A stretch of 10,885 bases of DNA from Opitutaceae bacterium UBA3033 (GTDB lineage Bacteria; Verrucomicrobiota; Verrucomicrobiia; Opitutales; Opitutaceae), in the NCBI GenBank assembly GCA_002367815.1, contig DFDG01000128.1, positions 489 to 11,373 on the forward strand, in the 5' to 3' direction. Every line of letters begins with the position of its first letter. Positions within the stretch are counted from its first letter, which is position 1. The notes under the pieces are model-generated. The model had not been told where the DNA came from. It saw only the letters and a program-made list of their open reading frames with translations, and did no database searches. A program made the translations under genes and the position numbers. Positions 5,542 to 10,885 of this stretch are shown piece after piece.

Positions 5542-6975
5542 TCAGTTAAATTTTATGGTTAACATTTTTGCTTCACCACCTCGTTCGACCATAACCCGGA
5601 ATTCATCGTGGCCCGGGTCTTTTTCAATAGCTTCCAGGATTCGAACCGCGTCTTCATAATGTAGAATCACTGCACCATTTACTTCCTGAATCCAATCATC
5701 CTGCATTAATCCTGAAGTGCTAATGGGAGCATTCGATTTCACAAAGTTAACAATTACCCCACGGTGCTGTGCTAATTTCAATCTGCGTGCAACTCCATCG
5801 GTGTAAGTGAAACGTCTGACCGACAAACCAAGATCCTCAAAGTATTGTCGAGGTGCTTCCCGAGGCAGTTCCGGTGCATCGGTCAGCGTGACTTTCAATT
5901 CCAAACGATCTCCGTCACGCAGGATTCCGAGCCGCAGGGTATCATCAGGCAATCGACGATCCACTTCGCGTTGAAAGTAGGTAACGAGGACCCGATCAGG
6001 CTTTAAAATAGGTAATGCCTGCCCATCGACCGAAAGCAAAATATCCCGTTCACGCATCCCAGCTTTTGCTGCAGGGCTGTTTTCCAGAACTTCACCTACT
6101 ACCAAACCAGCCTGTTCTTTCAATCCGAGAAATTGCGCCACATCAGGATCAATTGGTTGCAATCCATTACTACCAAGCCACGCCTTAGGTCTGCCATTCA
6201 TATTGGTGGGAATCCTATCAAGGAAAGGGAATACCTCGTCAGCCAGAAGTATGGCCGCACATTCATCAGGATTGATCAGAACGATTGGCAGTCCACCGCG
6301 ATCAAGCCCCGAAAACTGCAAAAACGTCTGACCAAATCCTCCAGTGCCTAAACCCACAAATGCTCCCTCTTGATCAAATGCAGGTAGCCCCAGGCCAGTA
6401 ACCTCCTGAGCGGCCAGAGCGACATGCTGTGGCAAACGTTGTATAATCGATACCCGGCTACTCAAAAAATAAGGCACAAAATCTTCATCTTTTTTCTTCA
6501 ATCCAATACCCCAAATCTCCTGCGCCACCCGGGGAATAGTCTCAGCACGATACCGAGTGATGGGCACGAGTTCATGCACTAAATTCGTATCGGTGATGCG
6601 GAGAAAATGCCATCCAGTCAGTTCGTCTTGCCCTACATAAGTGGCTGAATAGAAATGAGAGATCGTTGCACCGGGTAAATAAACCCGAAATCCACCCAAC
6701 TGAGCAGGTGCTACTTGCTCACCGATTGACTGGGCTGAAAAAATTACCGTGCCCAGATCATCAATGACCGTGCCAAAAGCATATATTTGCTGACGTTCCT
6801 GCTCCGCGTCGACGTAAAATCCCACCCCTACCACAGACTTTATTCGTTCATTCCAAAGAGCGCTTATATCGTCCTTGGCGAAGGTAATGTTCGATAAAGC
6901 CAAGGCACAAACCAAGGCCAGCCCACCAAGCATGATTGACCGCGAAAATGAAAGGCTCACTGTAATGGGTTTCAT
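5542..6975 (-). CDS. Secreted HtrA-like protein with two PDZ domains and a degenerate protease domain
   Basis: This 477-residue exported protein starts at 6975 with MKPITVSLSFSRS, a hydrophobic core IMLGGLALVCALALS (14-28) and a likely signal-peptidase site after TFA (31-33). Residues about 40-250 follow the trypsin-like fold of DegP/HtrA, but the triad is gone. The position of the catalytic His (normally SAHV) reads SAQSI (80-84, Gln82). The DxAL block reads DELTGWHFLRI (117-127). The GNSGGP block reads TGLGLPAFD (193-201), with Leu for Ser. Two PDZ domains follow: about 266-366 (VVGEVLENSPAAKAGMRERD, 292-311) and about 380-477 (GVIVNFVKSNAPISTSGLMQ, 406-425). It is most likely a peptide-binding scaffold or chaperone in the cell envelope, not a protease. 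A longer in-frame start at 7071 exists but lies inside leuS and would put 32 residues ahead of the signal peptide. It heads an operon with ribE and udg. Confidence 0.85.
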   Translation of the reverse strand: MKPITVSLSFSRSIMLGGLALVCALALSNITFAKDDISALWNERIKSVVGVGFYVDAEQERQQIYAFGTVIDDLGTVIFSAQSIGEQVAPAQLGGFRVYLPGATISHFYSATYVGQDELTGWHFLRITDTNLVHELVPITRYRAETIPRVAQEIWGIGLKKKDEDFVPYFLSSRVSIIQRLPQHVALAAQEVTGLGLPAFDQEGAFVGLGTGGFGQTFLQFSGLDRGGLPIVLINPDECAAILLADEVFPFLDRIPTNMNGRPKAWLGSNGLQPIDPDVAQFLGLKEQAGLVVGEVLENSPAAKAGMRERDILLSVDGQALPILKPDRVLVTYFQREVDRRLPDDTLRLGILRDGDRLELKVTLTDAPELPREAPRQYFEDLGLSVRRFTYTDGVARRLKLAQHRGVIVNFVKSNAPISTSGLMQDDWIQEVNGAVILHYEDAVRILEAIEKDPGHDEFRVMVERGGEAKMLTIKFN

Positions 6976-6978
6976 ATG
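6973..6978. promoter_or_regulatory. Back-to-back start codons of two divergent genes (CATATG)
   Basis: The minus-strand ATG of the PDZ gene (6975-6973) and the plus-strand ATG of leuS (6976-6978) form a single CATATG with no base between them. Each gene's promoter and leader must therefore overlap the other's 5' coding region. If leuS uses the second ATG, the gap is 3 bp. Confidence 0.6.
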
Positions 6979-9558
6979 ATGGAGACACATTGCAAAGAAT
7001 ACGATTTTCAACAAATCGAACCGAAGTGGCAAACATTCTGGACGGAAAATAATACCTTTCGTGCTGAGCAAGATACTTCACTGCCAAAATATTACGCTTT
7101 GGATATGTTTCCCTACCCTTCCGGGGCAGGGCTTCATCTGGGCCACTGCGAAAATTATGCCATTACGGACATCATGGCCCGTTTTAAGAGGGCCCAGGGC
7201 TACAACGTGCTTTACCCCATAGGGTGGGATGCGTTTGGACTGCCAACAGAAAATTATGCCGTAAAAACCGGTCGCCACCCGGTAGATATTACGAAGGAGA
7301 ACATTCTTACCTATACCCGACAATTAAGGCAAATTGGTTTGTCCAATGATTACAGTCGGGAGGTCAATACCACTGATCCGGAATATTTCCGCTGGACTCA
7401 ATGGATCTGGCTGCAACTTTTTCAACAGGGTCTGGCTTATGTGGAAGACAAGCCTGTTTGGTGGTGCCCAGCCCTAGGCACTGTACTCGCCAATGAGGAA
7501 ATCATTGATGGCAAATCCGAAGTCGGATCGCATCCCGTGGAACGTCGCCCTTTGCGTCAATGGGTACTCCGAATTACCGCATACGCCGACCGATTGCTCG
7601 ACGGATTGAAAAATCTGGATTGGCCCGATTCCACCAAACGGATGCAAGCGGCATGGATAGGAAGAAGCGAAGGGAGTGAAGTTGAGTTCGATATTGATGG
7701 ATTTACCGATGAGCGGCTCAAAATCTTCACCACCCGGGTGGACACCATTTATGGAGCAACTTACATGGTCATCGCACCGGAGCACAATCTGGCTGAACAG
7801 CTCACCATAGCATCGCAGAAAACTGATGTAGAGAGATACACCAGACTAGCGGCTTCAAAAAGTGACCTCGAACGCACTGAACTCGCCAAGGATAAAACGG
7901 GGGTATTTACCGGCTCATATGCGATCAATCCGGCCAGCGGCGGAAAAATACCGATCTGGGTGGCTGACTACGTGCTAGCCAGCTATGGCACTGGCGCAAT
8001 CATGGCGGTGCCGGCGCACGACGAACGTGACTATGAATTTGCCCAAAAATACAATTTACCATGCACTCAGGTCATCGCACCAGTCGATGGCTCTTCCGCA
8101 AAATTGCCTTATTGCGAAAAAGTTGGAGAAGTCGTCCTAATTAACTCCGAGGCTTACTCGGGAATGACTCCCAAAGTCGCGACCGGCAAACTTGATCAAC
8201 AATTTAGTGAAGCTGGTAGAGGTAAATCCACTATCCAGTTCAAATTGCGAGACTGGCTATTTTCCCGTCAACGATATTGGGGGGAACCATTCCCTATAGT
8301 GTGGGTAAGCGCAGAAAATTATAACCGCTCTGTTGCAATTCACACTCTTAAAGTTCCTGCGGATCCGGTTACGGCCATGTTCGATGGCGTTTTGCGGTAT
8401 GCCTTACCCATTCCGGAAAGCTCACTCCCACTTCGCCTACCGGAAGTGCAAAGCTATAATCCGACAGGGACTGGCGAAAGCCCCCTCGCCAAGATGCCGG
8501 ATTGGCTGGAAATCTGGTATGAGCCCTCAACGGGCGCAGCGGTAGCTGCCATTGAAGCAAAGCCGGGCGATCAATGGATTCGCGCACGACGAGAAACCAA
8601 TACCATGCCACAATGGGCCGGCTCTTGTTGGTATTATTTGCGGTATGTTGACCCCAAGAACCGCGAATCACTCGCATCCGCCGATATGTTGGAATATTGG
8701 GGAACTCCGGATATCTACGTTGGCGGTGCTGAGCATGCTGTGCTGCACCTGCTTTATGCCCGTTTCTGGCACAAGGTTCTCTTCGATCTTGGTGTAGTAC
8801 CAACCGATGAACCATTCAGAAAATTATTTCATCAGGGTATAATTCTCGGTGAAGATGGAGAAAAAATGTCCAAGAGTCGTGGCAACGTAGCAAACCCCGA
8901 CGAAATTATTAAATCATACGGGGCCGATTCCCTCAGATTATATTTAATGTTTTTAGGGCCACTGGATGCCATGAAACCATGGAATCCCAAGGGAATTGAA
9001 GGGGTTCATCGTTTTTTGCAAAAAGTTTGGCGCGAGTGCGTAGATCAGGAAGGTAAACCCAATCCTAAAATTGATCCGGATACACAGGATTCTGGTGAAT
9101 TTTTGAAACTGCTGCATGAAACAATCAAAAAAGTCGGCGATGACTTATCAAACCTGCGCTATAACACAGCAGTCTCGCAGATGATGATCTTTGCAAACGG
9201 TCTCCAGAAGACCCAAACCGTAAGCCGCAATTCGGTGTTGGCGTTTTTACAGATATTGGCGCCATTCGCCCCGCATATTTGCGAGGAATTGTGGGCTCGG
9301 TTGGGTCAAAAAACACCATTAGCAAAAACAATTTGGCCAACATACGACGCGAAGAGACTTGAAGCTAAAGAAGCTAAGTTAGTGTTCCAAGTTAACGGTA
9401 AATTCCGAGGAGATCAGTTACTTCCAATTGAAATCTCACAAGATATTGCAATTGAACATGCTATGGAAAATAATAAGGTGGCAGCCCAGGTGGCCGGAAA
9501 AACAATCAAAAGGGTAATTTTCATACCTGGAAAAATCCTAAATCTGGTTGTCTCCTGA
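6976..9558 (+). CDS. leuS: Leucyl-tRNA synthetase
   Basis: This 860-residue class I aminoacyl-tRNA synthetase charges tRNA-Leu in the cytoplasm. The HIGH-type motif appears as HLGH (54-57) in PYPSGAGLHLGHCENYA. The CP1 editing domain is present, with TRVDTIYGATYMVIAPEH and GTGAIMAVPAHDERD (338-352, including the conserved editing Asp349), so mischarged tRNA should be deacylated. The zinc-site or insertion region and the WAGSCWYYLRY block follow, then KMSKS (630-634) in GEDGEKMSKSRGN, the anticodon-binding helices and a C-terminal tail ending KRVIFIPGKILNLVVS. The length is typical for bacterial LeuS. Two tandem ATGs (6976 and 6979) are possible starts, and METHCKEYDFQQIEPKWQ aligns well either way. 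The first ATG abuts the start codon of the divergent PDZ gene, so the promoter must lie inside that gene. An IS3-family element begins 43 bp after the stop codon. Confidence 0.98.
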   Translation: MMETHCKEYDFQQIEPKWQTFWTENNTFRAEQDTSLPKYYALDMFPYPSGAGLHLGHCENYAITDIMARFKRAQGYNVLYPIGWDAFGLPTENYAVKTGRHPVDITKENILTYTRQLRQIGLSNDYSREVNTTDPEYFRWTQWIWLQLFQQGLAYVEDKPVWWCPALGTVLANEEIIDGKSEVGSHPVERRPLRQWVLRITAYADRLLDGLKNLDWPDSTKRMQAAWIGRSEGSEVEFDIDGFTDERLKIFTTRVDTIYGATYMVIAPEHNLAEQLTIASQKTDVERYTRLAASKSDLERTELAKDKTGVFTGSYAINPASGGKIPIWVADYVLASYGTGAIMAVPAHDERDYEFAQKYNLPCTQVIAPVDGSSAKLPYCEKVGEVVLINSEAYSGMTPKVATGKLDQQFSEAGRGKSTIQFKLRDWLFSRQRYWGEPFPIVWVSAENYNRSVAIHTLKVPADPVTAMFDGVLRYALPIPESSLPLRLPEVQSYNPTGTGESPLAKMPDWLEIWYEPSTGAAVAAIEAKPGDQWIRARRETNTMPQWAGSCWYYLRYVDPKNRESLASADMLEYWGTPDIYVGGAEHAVLHLLYARFWHKVLFDLGVVPTDEPFRKLFHQGIILGEDGEKMSKSRGNVANPDEIIKSYGADSLRLYLMFLGPLDAMKPWNPKGIEGVHRFLQKVWRECVDQEGKPNPKIDPDTQDSGEFLKLLHETIKKVGDDLSNLRYNTAVSQMMIFANGLQKTQTVSRNSVLAFLQILAPFAPHICEELWARLGQKTPLAKTIWPTYDAKRLEAKEAKLVFQVNGKFRGDQLLPIEISQDIAIEHAMENNKVAAQVAGKTIKRVIFIPGKILNLVVS

Positions 9559-9602
9559 AATTTATTAAATCCCTTGCTCGATTAGGTAATACACCCTACT
9601 CT

Positions 9603-9646
9603 GACGTGACCGCCTGAAACTGAGCCAGGGCTGGAGTTAGTCCGGG
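9603..9646. repeat. Left inverted end of the IS3-family element
   Basis: This end shares GACG, TGAGCCAGGG (9621-9630), TTAGTC (9637-9642) and a terminal GGG with the complement of 10843-10885. It is an imperfect inverted repeat with one indel. Confidence 0.7.
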
Positions 9647-9653
9647 GAACCTG

Positions 9654-9659
9654 AAAGGA
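9654..9659 (+). promoter_or_regulatory. Ribosome-binding site of IS orfA
   Basis: AAAGGA lies 9 bases before the orfA ATG (9669). It is the only clear Shine-Dalgarno sequence at a gene start in the window and supports the chosen orfA start. Confidence 0.6.
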
Positions 9660-9668
9660 CCCTAGACC

Positions 9669-9935
9669 ATGAAAGGCATACGCCACACAACTGAAGAGAA
9701 GATCCGCATCCTGCGGACTGCCGATGGCGGCAGGAGCATCGTGGATATCTGCAAGGAGAAGAACATCTCGGAGCAGACTTTCCACCGTTGGAAACGGCAG
9801 TTCGGGATGATGGAGATCCCGGAGGCCCGCCGGCTCAAGGAACTGGAGAAAGAGAACACCGAGCTAAAGAAGATGCTGGCCGATTCGCTGTTGAAGAACC
9901 GCGTATTGGAGATTGTGAACGCAAAAAAATGGTAA
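9669..9935 (+). CDS. IS3-family transposase OrfA (DNA-binding subunit)
   Basis: This 88-residue protein has a helix-turn-helix at about 8-45 (TEEKIRILRTADGGRSIVDI, then NISEQTFHRWKRQFG) that recognises the IS ends. A heptad-rich leucine-zipper-like helix follows (EARRLKELEKENTELKKMLADSLLKNRVLEIV, about 52-83). It ends in NAKKW, the typical C-terminus of IS407-group OrfA. In this family OrfA alone regulates transposition, and OrfAB, made by -1 frameshifting, is the transposase. The slippery A_AAA_AAA lies 4 bases before its TAA stop codon. The start at 9669 is supported by AAAGGA upstream. Confidence 0.93.
   Translation: MKGIRHTTEEKIRILRTADGGRSIVDICKEKNISEQTFHRWKRQFGMMEIPEARRLKELEKENTELKKMLADSLLKNRVLEIVNAKKW
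9923..9929 (+). other. Programmed -1 ribosomal frameshift site A_AAA_AAA
   Basis: Seven consecutive A residues are phased in the orfA frame as GCA AAA AAA TGG, a canonical X_XXY_YYZ heptamer. Slipping back one base joins orfA to the orfB frame just before both the orfA stop codon and the orfB ATG. GGAG at 9908-9911 lies 11 bases upstream, the position at which a Shine-Dalgarno-like sequence stimulates -1 slippage in dnaX-type signals. Confidence 0.8.
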
Positions 9936-10852
9936 GCCCGGGACACAGGAAGCAGATGGCCACCCTCGTCGTGATCGACGGGGTGTGCTCCGGGCGGGCG
10001 GCCTGTCGGTATCTTGGCTTGGGCCGTTCGACGTATCATTATCAGGCTCGGCCACCGTGTGAACGTCGGCAACGCTTGCTCATGCGCACCCACGAACTCT
10101 CGGCACGGCATCCCCGGTATGGTTACCGGCGGATCGTCGCCTTGCTGCGTCAGGAAGGCTGGGCTACGAGCCGCAAGCAGGTGCAACGGTTGCGTCGTGC
10201 GGAGGGGTTGAGGGTGCCACCTCCCCGACGCCGGCGATCACGACGAGGGGTATCCACGGGCTTGCCCACCCAAGCGACGCATCGCGGGCATGTGTGGACC
10301 TGGGACTTCGTGGCCGATGCCACCGTGCATGGTGGTGCTCTGCGCATGCTCACGGTGCTCGATGAGCATACGAAGGAAGTCCATGTCCTGCGTCCGGCCC
10401 GACGCATCGGTTCGGCCAACGTGATCGAGTGGGTCCAAGCGGCGATTGCTGAGCACGGGGCCCCAGAGTTCATTCGCTCCGACAACGGCTCGGAGTTTAT
10501 CGCCCACGACCTCCAACGCTGGCTGGCCGACCAGCAAATCAAGACCATCTACATCACCCCGGCCAGCCCTTGGGAAAATGGCTTCGTGGAAAGCTTCCAC
10601 AGCCGCTTCCGGGACGAGTGTCTCAACCGGGAACAGCTCTGGACCCTGACCGAGGCTCGGGTGGTCATTGAAGACTTCCGTCAGGAATACAACTCGACCA
10701 GGCCGCATAGTTCTCTCGGCTACCAATCCCCTCAGCGCTTCGCCGCGCAACTATCTCAATCAATCCCTCGCTCCGGTCGGCCTACGGCCTCCCTCCGCGA
10801 GGGATTGCCAACGCCACACTTTTTCGTCACATCAACCAACATCCCAGACTAA
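9929..10852 (+). CDS. IS3-family transposase OrfB (DDE catalytic part)
   Basis: This is the catalytic domain, 307 residues counted from the ATG at 9929; in practice it is probably expressed mostly as the OrfAB fusion through the A7 slippery site. The HTH_21-like segment HPRYGYRRIVALL (61-73) is followed by the RNase-H-fold integrase core. The first Asp is in WTWDFVAD (Asp126), the second in RSDNGSEF (Asp185) and the Glu in PWENGFVESFHSRFRDE (Glu221). The spacing of 35 residues between Asp185 and Glu221 is the DD(35)E arrangement of IS3 enzymes. RPHSSLGYQSPQRF (258-271) is the usual C-terminal block. The last 36 residues run through a long DNA hairpin (10761-10807) and nearly into the right IS end. 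All catalytic residues are present and the frame is unbroken. Confidence 0.93.
   Translation: MVSPGHRKQMATLVVIDGVCSGRAACRYLGLGRSTYHYQARPPCERRQRLLMRTHELSARHPRYGYRRIVALLRQEGWATSRKQVQRLRRAEGLRVPPPRRRRSRRGVSTGLPTQATHRGHVWTWDFVADATVHGGALRMLTVLDEHTKEVHVLRPARRIGSANVIEWVQAAIAEHGAPEFIRSDNGSEFIAHDLQRWLADQQIKTIYITPASPWENGFVESFHSRFRDECLNREQLWTLTEARVVIEDFRQEYNSTRPHSSLGYQSPQRFAAQLSQSIPRSGRPTASLREGLPTPHFFVTSTNIPD
10761..10807. repeat. Long inverted repeat inside the 3' end of IS orfB
   Basis: CAATCCCTCGC (10761-10771) and GCGAGGGATTG (10797-10807) are perfect complements, giving an 11-bp stem. The 25-base interior contains GGCCTACGGCC (10779-10789), which can form a second small stem. It encodes residues 278-293 of OrfB, past the conserved core. 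It may act as a transcription or translation barrier at the IS end; no T-run follows directly, but TTTTT occurs at 10820-10824. Confidence 0.6.
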
Positions 10853-10885
10853 CGCTTCCCCTGGCTCAAATCCCGCGTCCCCGTC
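10843..10885. repeat. Right inverted end of the IS3-family element (reaches the window edge)
   Basis: CCCTGGCTCA (10859-10868) is the exact complement of the left-end block 9621-9630. The outer bases CGTC at 10882-10885 mirror GACG at 9603-9606. The final CA expected for this family would end one base beyond the window. Confidence 0.7.

Larger units (their letters stand above)
9602..10885 (+). mobile_element. IS3-family (IS407-like) insertion sequence, apparently intact
   Basis: The element holds the standard two overlapping frames, orfA (9669-9935) and orfB (9929-10852), bounded by related inverted ends. The left end (9603-9646) and the complement of the right end (10885-10843) share GACG at the outside, TGAGCCAGGG inside, then TTAGTC and GGG, with a one-base offset. 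Left end TG at 9602-9603 suggests the usual TG...CA termini, so the last right-hand base probably lies just outside the window. Total length is about 1285 bp, normal for this group. The coding frames show no breaks, so it may be recently acquired and active. Its GC content and its clear ribosome-binding site differ from the host genes. The flanking target duplication cannot be checked because the right flank is missing. It lies 43 bp downstream of leuS. Confidence 0.9.

Noticed and set aside
6976..7071. Longer N-terminus of the PDZ protein starting at 7071
   Set aside because: It lies entirely inside leuS on the other strand and would place 32 residues before a well-formed signal peptide.
9556..9601. 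Protein-like reading LKFIKSLARLGNTPYS just after leuS, perhaps the start of a gene cut by the IS3 element
   Set aside because: It has no normal start codon, is under 50 bases long, and no family can be named from so few residues.
10150..10750. Long minus-strand open frames across IS orfB
   Set aside because: They are shadows caused by the high GC content of orfB, which has all the DDE motifs on the plus strand.
1..10885. CRISPR array, tRNA or rRNA genes
   Set aside because: I saw no regularly spaced repeats and no tRNA- or rRNA-like sequence on either strand.

Overview
The window looks like a chromosomal segment of a Gram-negative-type bacterium, most plausibly a member of the Verrucomicrobia. 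This is an inference from protein style (AhcY, MetK, the PDZ protein), the absence of Shine-Dalgarno sequences before the native genes, and the attC-like palindrome. No rRNA or other decisive marker is present. The host genes are of moderate GC content. Two insertion sequences interrupt the core genes, and the right-hand one is visibly richer in GC.

Layout from left to right. (1) At 1-1545 on the minus strand lies a methyl-cycle operon: metK (SAM synthetase) followed 22 bp later by ahcY (S-adenosylhomocysteine hydrolase), which is cut by the window edge. (2) At 1546-1850 is a non-coding divergent promoter region. (3) At 1851-2207 on the plus strand is a small stand-alone histidine phosphotransfer (Hpt) protein. 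(4) At 2241-4034 is a 1.8 kb insertion element with 23-bp imperfect inverted repeats and a 9-bp target duplication. It carries a broken IS1-like transposase on the minus strand and, convergent to it, an intact gene for an unknown exported or membrane-anchored protein. That gene ends in a structure closely resembling an integron attC site, so the passenger may be a gene cassette trapped inside an IS. (5) At 4034-6975 on the minus strand is a tight operon reading PDZ/HtrA-like pseudoprotease, riboflavin synthase (ribE), then a family-4-type uracil-DNA glycosylase, with gaps of only 5 and 6 bp. The IS sits exactly at the stop codon of the last gene. (6) At 6976-9558 on the plus strand is leuS, whose ATG abuts the ATG of the divergent PDZ gene with no bases between them. 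(7) From about 9602 to the right edge is an intact IS3-family (IS407-like) element with orfA and orfB, a canonical A_AAA_AAA frameshift site, and terminal inverted repeats. Its extreme right base appears to lie at or just past the window end.

The core genes cover the SAM/SAH methyl cycle, a phosphorelay intermediate, envelope protein quality control or scaffolding (PDZ), flavin synthesis, DNA repair and tRNA charging. The most unusual items are the IS carrying an integron-like cassette, the family-4-type UDG lacking two of the four expected Fe-S cysteines, and the HtrA-like protein that has lost its whole catalytic triad.
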